Of a DNA stretch of 62,110 nucleotides, positions 18,767 to 29,640 are shown in pieces (within the stretch, counting starts at the first letter, position 1; the number at the start of each line of letters is the position of its first letter). The stretch is taken from positions 11,300,164 to 11,362,273 of the forward strand of contig NC_090610.1 of assembly GCF_004359215.1 (NCBI RefSeq). The letters run 5' to 3'. The translations under genes and the position numbers were made by a program. The stretch comes from Bremia lactucae (taxonomy: Eukaryota; Oomycota; Peronosporomycetes; Peronosporales; Peronosporaceae). The notes below the pieces were generated by a model. The model saw nothing but the letters and a program-made list of their open reading frames with translations, did not search any database and was not told the origin of the DNA.

Positions 18767-20000
18767 GTCAAACGTTTCATTCCATACGCGCGACGCTTGT
18801 TTGAGTCCGTACATAGCCTTGACCAGTTCCAAACAATTAAAATTGTCATCAAACTGTACTCCTTCAGAGATCTCGCAATAAACTTGTTCTTTTATGATTC
18901 CATACAGAAATGGAGTGTCACATACTTGACAACCGGCGAAAAGGTTTCGGTGTAATCAATGCCGTACTTTTGTTTGAAGCCATTCGCGACGTGGCGAGCC
19001 TTGTATTTGTCGATAGATCCATCCGCTCTGCGGTTGATCTTAAACACCCATTTGGTACCAATGGCACGTTGAGCGTGTGGCAGCTCGGCAGCACAAAATA
19101 CCACGCAGAGCATGATTTCGAGCTCCATACGAATTGCCTCGCGCCAATGAACTTGCTGCGGTCCATTCATTGCCTCTTAGAAAGACTTAGGCTCTGATAA
19201 GTCGATCGATCTTTCAACGGCATTAGCACTTGCACGCCAAAACAGAGGAGAAGCAGCTTCGTCATCTTGGTCATCATTCTTTTCTGCATCGTCTTCCATA
19301 CGCGATTCAATGGGCGCGCTTGCTTCTTCAAGACCATTTTGTTGTCGAGCAGCAGGTAATTTCCTGGGTAGGTTTCTCTTTTCACTTTAGCGACCTTTTC
19401 GCTTTCCTGTCTGCTTGTACTCCATTTTTGGGGAAGCAATTTCGAGATCTTCAAATTCCGAATCATCGACATCTTCGTCCAAGCTTATCGGCAGAAACTC
19501 GAGAACAGACTCATCGAAGTTAACATCGCGACTAATAATAACTTGCCCTGCATCGACGAAAAGACTCGATAAGCTTAAGATGTTTCTTCGTAACCGAGAA
19601 AAATTCCGACGCGAGCCTTAGGGTCCCATTTAAGTCGTTTTTCCTTTGGAGTTAGAATGTACGTCCGGCAGCCAAATACACGCATGTGTTTTACACTGGG
19701 CTTCGACTCTTAGACAATCTCATAAAGAGTCTTATGCTCAAACTTTGGGTGACGGCAGTCAATTCTTGACGTATATGGCTGTCATTGCTGCCTCAGCCCA
19801 GAAACACTTGTCGAGCTTGGCGTGATGCAGCAAACTGCGTCCAATTGTAACAGTTGTCCGAATAGCACGCTCTGCCGTCCCATTAGTCTGTTGGGCGTAC
19901 GGAACTGTAATTTGATGCTCAATTCCTTCATCTTCGTAGAAAGTCTTGATCGAGCTTGTCGCGAACTCACGAGCTCCATCGTGCACCCACCTGTTCTGGC
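18767..20000 (-). pseudogene. Copia-3 integrase to reverse transcriptase fragment
   Basis: On minus: integrase core WVHDGAREFATSSIKTFYED (near 20000-19930) and YAQQTNGTAERAIRTTVTIG with the catalytic Glu (near 19890); WREAIRMELE; KYKARHVANGFKQKYGIDY (near 19020-18960); then LVKAMYGLKQASRVWNETFD at 18830-18770. It differs clearly from copia-2. It joins a gypsy-2 gag frame on the right and is cut by copia-2 on the left. Confidence 0.75.
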
Positions 20001-20830
20001 TAGAATTAGAGTCGCTCAACCAAGCGATCTCTATAGCAAAACAGGAGGGCTTTAGCCTGAAACAGGCTTCGTCACTCGGGGTCATATCGTCCACCGAGAC
20101 GACACGAAACCATAGGTCTAGAACTGATGGATGTCTCGTATACAGAGAGCGAGAAACCTTGCTCTTCGAGTTACTAACGGTTACAAAATTAAATCGTTGT
20201 CAAAAGATAGGCCACTAACTACCCTATAAGTGTAGTGCCCCACGGCCAGTGCCTAAAATCACTGAGCAAAAGAACCGACCTCTCGCTAGGAACAGCGGAA
20301 GACGCATATCTGACGCTGTTGCGAAATCGCATCGGCGAGGCGGCTCGTCCATAAACGGTCGGGGTCAGTAGGTGCGGAGCGCCCTACTGTTCCAGCAACG
20401 TCAAAAGAATTTGCAGGCCTTTTGACGAAAGTTGCTCCGTACACACATAAATTGTGTGAAACTGCCACACGGGATGAGGTTAACCTCATCACCCTGAAAA
20501 TAAAAATGTAAAATAAATGCCACTTAAGTCCCTAGCCGATTGTGGGTCGTCGAATAATTTTATTAGACGCCAATCGCGAGAAGATCGTAGACTCAAACTT
20601 ATTGAGCGCAATACCCCTTTAACGAGGATGACAGTGCGCCTAGCAACAGGCGTATCTGTAACGGTAAAGAAACGTGTGGTTGGTATACAAAACACATGAA
20701 GGGCTAAACAGTACGATGATGATTATATCGTACCAGATTTGGATGACAAATTTGATGTCATCCTTAAATTACCATGGCTCAGAAAGTACAGGCCATGTTT
20801 AAATTGGCAGCATCAAGCCGTGACGATGCC
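20000..20830 (+). pseudogene. Gypsy-2a gag tail and retropepsin
   Basis: LELESLNQAISIAKQEGFSLKQ (20004-20070) matches the gag end of gypsy-2b. The zinc knuckle at about 20190-20235 has lost its frame (CQKIGH then a stop). The protease reads SLADCGSSNNFIRRQSREDR (20523-20585) with an intact D-C-G-S-S active-site loop, and VILKLPWLRKY near 20760 corresponds to the ILG flap end. Confidence 0.65.
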
Positions 20831-21760
20831 TGTCTCTTGTTCCTGAGATGGCCAAATGATGAACATCTTGGAGCGTCCACAAGCTTGTGAATGTCCTACG
20901 AGTGAGTGCGGTGGCCTCACCTGTGGTTCAGGCGTTTACCTGACTCCACACGACCTCAGTGTAAATACCCAACTCACTGTGGAGTTAGATCCTGACGGAT
21001 GTGCACAAGCACATGCAGCGTTGAAGGTCCTCCATTGTGATGTGGTCATAGTTACCGACGGCTACAGGCGGCGTCGAAGGTCCACAATTGTGACGCGGAT
21101 ATAGTTACCGACGGCTGTGCACAGCACAGGCAGCGTCAAAGTTCGATCACTCAAATAAGTTGAGTTGTACAAAACAAGGATATTTGCTTGAAAAGCAACA
21201 TCCAAGAAAGTTTAAAACGCCTTCCTATAAGAGGCAGTGCAAAAGTCCTAGGTCGACTGGGGAGTCGATCGTTGAGGATCTCGCTGTGGTAACCAACCAC
21301 AGCTAGAGGCAGTTGAGGAGGATACTCCCCAAATAAATTCTTGTCCCCGAAACCTGTGGTCAAAGGTTCACAGGTACCTTTGGAAATAAATTCCAGAGAG
21401 GAAACTGAGACAATAAGTGTCTTAATAAACAATGATTCAAGTGTAGACGCTTAAACACTTGATCTAATAGCAGTTCTAAAGTCAATTTCGGAGATAACTC
21501 AGTTGTCAACGAAAAAATTGAAACGGTTCTTGCGTAATCTGCGTAGTGAAAAAGTCAAGCAGATCTGCGTACTTGTCACAGTTGATAACTACGTGGCCGA
21601 CATTCGGTCGGCGATAGTATTTACTGAGAACGAACTGTTTCTTAGCAGCTCATCGATGGACGAAAGTAACCTCGATGAGAAGACTCGGAGGAACGTTTAT
21701 CTACCAATCTTATGAGTATTTGAAGACAAAATCCGTTGTATAAGGGTCTGATCGAATTAA
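20831..21760 (+). pseudogene. Gypsy-2a protease-RT spacer with imperfect tandem repeat
   Basis: Corresponds to 38215-39055 in gypsy-2b (ERPQACECPTSECGGLTCGS). A roughly 50-bp unit is repeated imperfectly at about 21020-21070 and 21071-21120 (both contain ATAGTTACCGACGGCT). No enzymatic motif is visible. Confidence 0.5.
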
Positions 21761-23270
21761 AGGAGTGCGAGTTATGTGTGTTGCATAAGGATAAGGGTAC
21801 TCGACACGAATTCGACCTTATTTTGAGTTCGAAATCCTGTGTCATGAAGCAGTGATCATTGCCTCGTGAACAAAAATTAGCAATCGACAATGTTCTTGCC
21901 GACCGCATAGCAGCGGCTCATCCGAGGGAGTCAACCTGCCCACAATAGCTCTACGACCTTATGTGTACGTAATGTAACAGGAGGATGACGGATTGTGAAT
22001 GCATTTAATAAATTGAACGCTGCAACGGTACCGGCTCAAACGCCGATACCACGAAAAGACGTAATCATTGATGGTATGTCGAAGAGTACTATCGTTTCGC
22101 CAATGGATCTGATGGATGGATTCTATCCGATCCTTATGCGTGAACAATATATCCCGTTCATAGCAGTAAGCACCCCAAGCGGAATGGCTACTTATGCCAC
22201 AGGGGCTTTGTAATTCCCCTGCGACATTGAACAGATGTGTAACCGATCTGTTGAGATCGGTGCGGGATTTCGCAAAAAGTTATTTGTACGATGCATTCGT
22301 CCATAGCCGGGCCATGGACGGATAGACGGACGTGCAAGCTCATAAAACTCACGTTCGTCAGGTTCTTACATTTATGCGCACGCACGAGTTGTATGCAAAT
22401 CTCAAGAAGTGAATATTCGCTGCAAGCGAAATACCACTTCTTGGGTGCAATGTGGAAAAACATGGTACACGCCCGGATCCGGAAAAGATTAAGGCGATCA
22501 CCGATTGGCCTGAGCCAGTCGATGAAAAGGGACTTCAAAAGTTCCTCGGCTTAGCGTTGTACCTGCACAAGTACTCAAGCAATTACGCCGAAACGACAGT
22601 ACATCTTTCTTGAAGGAAAAAATAGTGGTCACGGAACGTTGATCGCCAGACTTCCTTTAAGGGTATTAAGCAAAGAGTGATGCAATTGCCAATCCTGGCG
22701 ATTGCGGACCAAGACCGACCATTTCATGTGGTCTGTGACGCCAGTGATTTTGCAATCGGCTGTGTGTTAATGCAATATGACACAGACGGCGCAGAGCGCG
22801 TCGTTCGCGTCAGCTTCAACCAGCTGAACGCAACTAACCAGTGCATGACAAAGAATTCCTTGCCATGTTATACGCACTAGCTAGGTTTAGGGTCTATCGC
22901 TTGGGAGGTAGACCGCTCATTGCGTATACGGACCATGCGTCTTTACGCTCGGCCGTAAACGGTCCAAACCGCTCTCAAAGAATGGCGAGAGGGTTGTCTT
23001 TCTTCACGGACTATAACTTCCCCGTGAAAATAAACAGGATGACTTAACGTCGTCGCTGATGCTCTTTCGCGCCAACCCGACTTTGAGCCGGGGTGCGCAA
23101 GCGGACAGTGAGCATACGGCCACTGTTGCAACAATAAGTGTTTCGTCGTCAACATTATTTTCCGACATTAGAAAAGCTTTTCAAGAAGATAAGGCTCTTA
23201 AAGGGTTGATGGATTGCCTTAGAAATCCATCCCAACAATCCTTAAAAGGATTTTAAATAGTTTCTCAACA
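21761..23270 (+). pseudogene. Gypsy-2a reverse transcriptase and RNase H
   Basis: RT fragments in changing frames: ECELCVLHKDKGTRHEFDL (21765-21820), VNAFNKLNAATVPAQTPIPR (21993-22050), SPMDLMDGFYPILMRE (22098-22145). RNase H has FHVVCDASDFAIGCVLMQYD (22720-22785) with its catalytic Asp, and ALARFRVYRLGGRPLIAYTD. Multiple stops and frameshifts. Confidence 0.7.
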
Positions 23271-24710
23271 GATCAAAAGACAACTCGCAATGGGTTACTG
23301 TATTACACAGCCATTACTGGCGACACACCTCGTGTCGTCATCCCAACCCGTAATGATTTGCGTTTACGCATCATGTATGAGTGTCACGATACACCAATTA
23401 GTGGTCATCGTGGACATGAGAAGACCTATCTCACGATAAGTTGCGAGTATTACAAGCCGCGCCAGTATGATTTCATCCGCAAGTAGATGCGGAGTTTATT
23501 TACCAATGAAGCCCAGTGCTTCATCCCGTGATCCATTACAACTTCTGCCTGTTCCCGCAGTGTTGCAGTCTTAATCCATGGACCTCGTCTTCGGATTTCC
23601 TGACGACGAACATAAGAACAATGGTGTTCTTGCTTTTGTTGATCGTTTTAGCAAAATGGTACATCTTGCTGAAGTACCGGAGTCGATCACAGCCAAAGGC
23701 TGTGCACGTGTCTTTGTTGACACGATATTTTGACTCTATGGGTGACCCCGCGAACTGGTCTCAGATCGAGAGCCTAGAACCACGGCGGAATTGGCAAACT
23801 GTGTTTAAATCAATTGGAACACTGTTGAAATGTTAACTTTTGATCATCCTTAAGAAGATGGTCAGACGGAGTGGGCAAACCGTATTCTCGAAGAGATTTC
23901 TCGCGGATACGTCTATTCTTTTAAGAGTTGGAACGAGCTCTTGCCGATAATAGAATTTACCATCAACGATTCAGTGCATGCTTCTTCAAGCATACCCCAT
24001 TTTTGGTAAATGTCTTACGCCACCCACCTTGTTTGGAGGGAATTCTATTTACGTGGGAAAGAACTCACTCGAGTAAGGACATTTTAGCTCTTGCCGTCAC
24101 GCATTAGCGGTAAGGTCAATGCGAGGATACGAATGTTGATTTAATCAACATTGAAGTTGACAAACTCAGTAATACAATAATGATATTACAGACTTTGACA
24201 ACGATGCTAAAAGACTCAGCACCGAAAACAATAATATTAATGAGAACGATAATACCCTCAATAATGAGGAGATTAATATCTCCGCAGTGCGAGCCGGTCG
24301 CACTGAAACAGAAATAAAACCCAGTCAGCAGGTGATTTCCTGTTGGATAGAAAAGCAGTGGCCCGTTTTGTACAGGATTCCATTGCTGATGCGGTAGACC
24401 GATAGAAATAGAACTCTCACAAAAATGGAAGAGCAAAAATACTTTCATTTAATGTTAATGACCTAGTGGTACTGTCTACTGTAAACCTAAAAAACATGTA
24501 GTGACGAATGTAGGCAGTAATAAATTACTACCCAGGTCTATCGGCCCGTTTCGTGTACTACATCGCCAAGGCAATGTGTACACGATCGAGCTGCCTCTTA
24601 GTATGCGTACGCATCCTACGTCTTATGTTCAGCGTCTCCGCCGTACCATCAGTACGAGACTTCTTCCGGTTCCGGATTTCACCGGAACAGTCTAGGGCAT
24701 TCACCAAAGC
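23271..24710 (+). pseudogene. Gypsy-2a integrase and C-terminus
   Basis: The zinc-binding N-terminus is near 23380-23500 (GHRGHEKTYLT), the core start reads MDLVFGFPDDEHKNNGVLAF (near 23580-23640), and the C-terminal SH3-like end is at 24500-24690 (LLPRSIGPFRVLHRQGNVYT, THPTSYVQRLRR). Frames are broken repeatedly. The opposite strand from 24540 upward carries the accessory ORF. Confidence 0.65.
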
Positions 24711-26348
24711 TTCATGGTTCCGAGCCAAAGCCGTATCTTCTCGGTACCGACTCTGATTGTCTTGAATCAGACGATCCACTCATTTTTTCTCCAAGGGAAT
24801 GATCTTCTGACGAGCTGTCACCATCTCGTTTTGAAGGAACTGATGTGTCCTCTCGTTCGCCAGTTGATCCGTCGCAACCTGCACACAATTTTAATCTACC
24901 AACTGGTCACGAGAAACATTATTAGCCATCACCGCTAACTCGCGGCGACGGGATCGCTCGTGATCAGAATCCTTTCTCAAAAAATAAAGGGCGTGATCCG
25001 AATCATGATGTTGATTCGGGTTCGTCAAACGAGGCGAACCCGACCCCCCCCCTCCACATCCATTGACGGATTCGAGTGGTGAGAAGCATTTTCTTGTTGA
25101 AAGCTTTTCGAACCACCCAGAGGTAAATAGAGTTCGAACGAGATATCTCGTTCGTTGGCGAGGGTATCCACCCTCACATGATAGCTAGGAGCCTCGTTCC
25201 CAATTGATGTTGGACGTTCCAGGTTTCGTCTTGCAGTACGAACAGCCCCATCCTCCTTGACAGAAGGTCCATCGGAGAACGAGCGCTTTCCGCGCTCGTA
25301 ATAGGATTGGAGGTTCTCAATCCCTTCACGCATCTCGTAAGAGATGAGCGTTCTCCAATGAAGATCTTTAAGAAATATGCTTTCTTTTGGGGCATGACCT
25401 GCACCCTTAAAACAGCAGGAGCATGGGTCCCCCCACGAGAGGCAAGGAATCCCTGTCTCCTAAGACAAACAGTACAGCTTATATCATGCACCGACTACGG
25501 TCTGTTTCTCGAACCGCTCACGGAAAGCATTTAGCTTGTCAAGCCAGACCTCACGGCCTATTTTTGTACATGCTGTATAAAAGCTGTCGAAGTTTAGCGC
25601 AAAGGTTTGACATCCTTTGTCAGCTTAGAGGAGTACCACCGATGCCGGAAAAGGCATCGGTGAGGAATTTCGTCTCATCCTCACCGGGCATGTGAAACCT
25701 GGATGAGTTGAATAGCGGAATATGACATCGATCGTTGTTCATACAGACCAACGAATGAGGTTTCTCCTAGAGGGCAACCAAGGCCGATTTTCAGGAGCGA
25801 ACCGCAACGTATTGCGATCCCTCTCGTGTTGGCTCATGTTAACGTCAACGTTAACTTAGCCCTTGGAGCGATCTCTAGAATCACTCCCTTCCTGGTGATG
25901 CAAACTATCACCACCAGCAGCACTCTTCCCCTCGCGACCACTTAATTTTCTGGGTGACGCATGCTAACGTTACCAGAGTGGTCATCGCTCACGGAGTCAT
26001 CGGATGATGACTCCTCACCAAAGAGGTTCGACGAGTCGAATAACCTCGTCATCACCCCTCTAGTTGTCACGTTAGAACCTGAAGGCTTAACGGACTCGGC
26101 CCCGGGTGATCCAGCGGCCTTTACAGTAGACACTGAGTCCGGCGATGCCGGTGACTTGGTCCACTCACCTACAGTCGGTGTAGCAGATGACTTGTCATCG
26201 TCACCTCCAATGGGAGTAGGTGACGTATTCCCCGCAGTAGACGTATTAGCGTCCATTGATAAATTTCATTACCAACAGCTGCACTGTACCGTGCAGCTGT
26301 CAGCTTTGCGGCCTCACGGGCCACGCGCACAGACTTATTAGTCGCCAT
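24540..26348 (-). pseudogene. Gypsy-2a antisense accessory ORF
   Basis: Starts at ATG 26348 (MATNKSVRVAREAAKLTAAR). After a frameshift comes an acidic segment (SSNLFGEESSSDDSVSDDHS, near 26020), then DRNTLRFAPENRPWL (near 25800), CLSWGDPCSCC (near 25440), MREGIENLQSYYERGKRSFS (25333-25270), then a coiled-coil part (LQNEMVTARQKIIPLEKK and ARNHEALVNAL, 24840-24690) and a basic end (GEIRNRKKSRTDGTAE). Each part aligns with the 43533-41775 copy. Runs antisense to the integrase tail. Function unknown. Confidence 0.6.
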
Positions 26349-26494
26349 GTTGATTTCGGTCAAAATCAATTTATGAAAATAAAATCGGAATTATTGTTAA
26401 AATCAACATACAAAAATTAAAGGGAAAGACATAATAGTATATCGTTTCACCCTACATCAGTCACTATGGTGACTGTTGGTTAAGTGGTGGTGAG

Positions 26495-27006
26495 TGTAAC
26501 GGGGTCCCGTTACACAAGTATTATATCCTATAGGAGGAATAGGAAATAATATTTCCTATGAGAGGAAATAAATGAAGAAGTTTAAAATTATTATCTTTAT
26601 TAATTTTGACTTCAATAGTTCCATTAATACCAAATTTGGTAATATTGATGCAATTAGACATTAGTTCTATTGATTGGTTGATTTAAGTTTAAATCAACCC
26701 CGCCAATCGGTTTAAGACACGATTGTGCGGTGCGCAAGAAGGTGCCATACCTTGTTACTTATTAATATAATAGGTTCAGTAGTAAGTAGAAGATCGTTTC
26801 GTAGGAATGTGAATAGATTAATACAGTCTTACCTTTTCTCTATTCTAAGGCCTTAGTCTAGACCTTTACTCTGAAGACCCTTAGCTTCTTAAGAAATCGT
26901 CCTCGGTACCTTTGTGTACGTGAAGCTTCGAGGCACCTATCCTACACTGTAATCAGTGTATGATTAACTAGTACTGGTCAGCACTAGTGAAATGTGCCTT
27001 GTTACA
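26495..27006 (+). repeat. Gypsy-2a 3' LTR
   Basis: TGTAACGGGGTCCCGTTACA to TGCCTTGTTACA, 512 bp. It is homologous to the solo LTR at 3513-4005. The first about 20 bp form a palindrome. Confidence 0.8.
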
Positions 27007-27190
27007 CAAAAAAACCTTGGGAAAACGAGCGCTTCGTGAGCTCGTAAAAGAATTGTAAGCTATCAATCCCTTCGCGCTTCTCAGAAGAGATGCACGTCCT
27101 CCAGTGAGAGTCTCTAAGGGAGTACGCAATTCTAGGGGCATGGGCTTCACCCTAAAGCAGCAGGAGACGCGGGAAGTGCGACGTCTTTAG
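27007..27190 (-). pseudogene. Gypsy-2 antisense accessory ORF fragment
   Basis: On minus KREGIDSLQFFYELTKRSFS (27090-27030) parallels MREGIENLQSYYERGKRSFS of gypsy-2a. It is a piece of a further gypsy-2 copy, truncated on both sides. Confidence 0.55.
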
Positions 27191-27623
27191 ACGTGCTACA
27201 TGTGAGTGCTTACTTACTCGCTTTCCTACCGAGCTTAAATATAGCCATGACGGAGGCTATGGACGTTTTCGTTTATTTAATCCAGAAAAGGAGATTTCCT
27301 TCCTCTTTGCCCTCATATGTGTTAACACTGACAGCAAGAGGGCGAGCCTTAGGCTCCGGATCAGGTACAGGATTGTACCGAGTTCCGCTAAGTGATCCTT
27401 TGCTGCCCGATAAGAGAGGATTCATATTAAGTCTTTAGGCCTTGCATCAAGAACATCTGGGCCTGGGAAAGGTTGTGATCTATGTGATCGAGCCCATACA
27501 AAGTTCTGAGCTTCTTATATGCTACTCGTTTCGCTTTGAAAGTTTGGGGAAGATATCCATGCCAGAAGAGGCTAAATTTAATTAATTATCAAGTGTAAAT
27601 TGCCTGCGAGTGCTTCCAGGTGT
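27191..27623 (-). pseudogene. Gypsy-3-like leader and gag fragment
   Basis: On minus, after an LTR end at 27624, TGGAAGCACTC (a primer-site-like stretch) is followed by an ATG near 27560 and then [21 protein letters not shown] (27345-27285), matching gypsy-3 gag near 52080-52140. The frame ends in stops. Confidence 0.55.
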
Positions 27624-27940
27624 AGCGAAGCTACTTCGCTCCTCTATACTTAAAGAGTCGCTTAGTTCTATAGTCTTAAGAAGTTTAACAACTTCGTAAG
27701 TCGTACAAGCTCGTATAACTTAATGAATCCTAGTTCAAGGGACCAATGGTTCGTAGACCTGAGCGATATCTATGCTTGCGAGTGTGTACATGCGGCTTTG
27801 TACTATCACAGATCATTGGCAAGCCTTAGTAACGCATTTGACGGTTTTAGATCAAACGGGGAACTGAACTATATTTAATATTACGACCTTACTCTAATTT
27901 CATTTAAATATAATTTTGGCCTCCAGATCTTTATCTGAGC
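27624..27940 (-). repeat. Gypsy-3-type LTR, partial (minus)
   Basis: On minus it aligns with 51450-51787 (CAGTTCCCC, CTTGAACTAGGATTC, GAGCGAAGTAGCTTCGCTACA at the end). The first about 150 bp are missing or too diverged to place. Confidence 0.6.
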
Positions 27941-27999
27941 AATTTTGTCATAAAACGGTGGGTTAAGACGAGAGAGATCAGATATTAATCTCCAAGATG

Positions 28000-28460
28000 T
28001 TCCATTCCTCGGACTATATTGATGAGGAGTCATCTTGTAATGACTCCGATCTAAAGAGCCCCCGTACCGGGAATGCTAAAATGTACCACCAGGAACGAAG
28101 GATTGTAAAGATCACTTCAACAGAATGTTAGTCTGCAACTTAGCATTAACCAAAGGAACGGAGACCGCAATTCGTTGCGGTTCGCTCCCGAAAAGAGTCT
28201 TGGTTGCCTGCAAAGGGCAACTTGGTTCGTTGGTCTGCTATGACCAACGAACGGTATATGACCAACGAGCGGTATAAGATCCCGTCGTCACTCATCCAGA
28301 CTTCACAGTTTGGTGACAACAAAAACGAATTCTTCATCGATGCGTTTTTGGCATCGATGTTACACTTGGACGCGTGCTAAGGATGCAACTCCTTTTAGTT
28401 TTACGCTTCGGGAGCATTCATACAGAATGTGCAAATCGTAGGCTGCGAGACCTAGTTTGA
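28000..28460 (+). pseudogene. Gypsy-2-type accessory ORF fragment (plus)
   Basis: FHSSDYIDEESSCNDSDLKS (28002-28060) and DRNSLRFAPEK (28160-28195), then WLPAKGNLVRWSAMTNERY and KNEFFIDAFLASM (near 28330), align with the gypsy-2a and gypsy-2b accessory ORFs. An 18-bp in-frame duplication (about 28239-28274) repeats MTNERY. Truncated, with a frameshift near 28195. Confidence 0.55.
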
Positions 28461-29240
28461 CAAACTGGTTATGGCATGTGACAGGATTGAAAACAGGTAC
28501 TTAGTTGGTGCACCCTATAAGTTGCACCGCTCGTCCAAGTAGGCAGGTTTACCTTGCCTCTCGTGGGGTGTGATTTGCCAAAACATCATCTGACTAGCAT
28601 GTTTGTCCCATCTAATCAGATTTCTCGCACACGATCACGATATTTAGCGGCTCGTCAGGGTAGACCGATCCTAGGAGACTACGCCCAGGAGTTAAGAGCT
28701 CTTTTTGCCGCTATACATCAAGGCCGAGGGCAAGAAGTGGTTAAATTATTCGTTCATAATGGAAGACCTTAATGCGGGGGTTGCCCAAACGGAATTGTAC
28801 CAATCTCATCCCGTTACTTTAGAAGCGGCAATTGCCATGGGGTTACGCGCTGAGTTCGACTTTAAGTCCTCTCGCGTTGGTACGCAGAAATATTGGAAAG
28901 CCCGTCGAGCGCATCAGATTTGTCTATTAGTAAGGAGAAGAAAAGCTGTGGAATAGCATTCAAACATCGTAGATGTTATATGCGAGAAAGCACTAAGCAC
29001 TTGCGCCCGGCTTGTCCGTTGCGCAATTCGCGCAAAGCTCGAAGCATCAATCCCACCTTATACCAGAAAGCTGTACGGTGCGGGAAACGCCGAGTGGGGC
29101 CGGGCGGTCTACTGGGGAAGAACTAGGGTCGGTAAACCATTAGGAGGAGAGGATAAACAGGGCTTAGTTACAAAGACCTCTGTGCTTAATGGTATGGGAC
29201 GTGAATGCAAGCCCGGCTTGTTTGTCACTAAGTCAACTTT
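28461..29240 (+). pseudogene. Gypsy-3-like gag fragment (plus)
   Basis: FVPSNQISRTRSRYLAARQG, DYAQELRALFAAIHQ (28600-28720) and then ALRAEFDFKSSRVGT-like sequence (28845-28885) form a gypsy gag (retrotrans_gag type). It aligns in part with 52320-52600. It ends abruptly at the gypsy-1 chromodomain near 29255. Confidence 0.6.
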
Positions 29241-29261
29241 AAGGCTTTGACAAGACATGGT

Positions 29262-29640
29262 GAATTTTCGGGTATCCTCTCCACTGGACGAGGATTTGAT
29301 GCTTCTTCCTCACGGAGCGGTGGGCAAGCAAACTTTTAGCAAGGAAGCGTTGATTCCCATCCGCATCCAATCAGTGCAGGCGGCGCTCGATAGGAGTGGC
29401 GATTTTGCCCACATAATCGCTGCTGCCTTTCCCGCGATCGTTCAGTTGCAGGCATTAAGCGCTGCTGAACGACGCATTGGGGATTTCGAGGGTCAAGTCT
29501 TGCTACTGACCTCGGCTTCATGATGCTCGCGCGAAAAATCGTCAGGGTTACGAACGCTTGAAACTTCGGCTGGACATCTTTAAGAAGTTAATGCTGAGGA
29601 ACCGTATTACGCGCGTGGTATCTCTCGCTCTCCGAGTCCG
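29262..29640 (+). pseudogene. Gypsy-1 antisense accessory ORF, central-to-coiled-coil part
   Basis: Plus frame DEDLMLLPHGAVGKQTFSKE (29283-29345), ALDRSGDFAHIIAAAFPAI, then AERRIGDFEGQV, opposite the chromodomain and pol linker. This copy stays open for 88 codons across a stretch that is frameshifted in the copies at 9800 and 59300, so it helps define the true frame. Confidence 0.6.

Larger units (their letters stand above)
20000..27006 (+). mobile_element. Gypsy-2a: Ty3/gypsy element, 5' truncated
   Basis: Aligns in order with gypsy-2b (36178-44100): gag tail and knuckle, retropepsin, RT, RNase H, integrase, integrase C-terminus, then an antisense ORF, polypurine tract (AAGTGGTGGTGAG, 26482-26494) and a 512-bp 3' LTR. 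The first about 1.2 kb, including the 5' LTR, is missing. Highly decayed. Confidence 0.8.

Noticed and set aside
25961..26341. A 126-codon plus-strand ORF near the end of gypsy-2a.
   Set aside because: It is the shadow of the acidic N-terminal part of the minus-strand accessory ORF; only the minus strand matches the other gypsy-2 copies.
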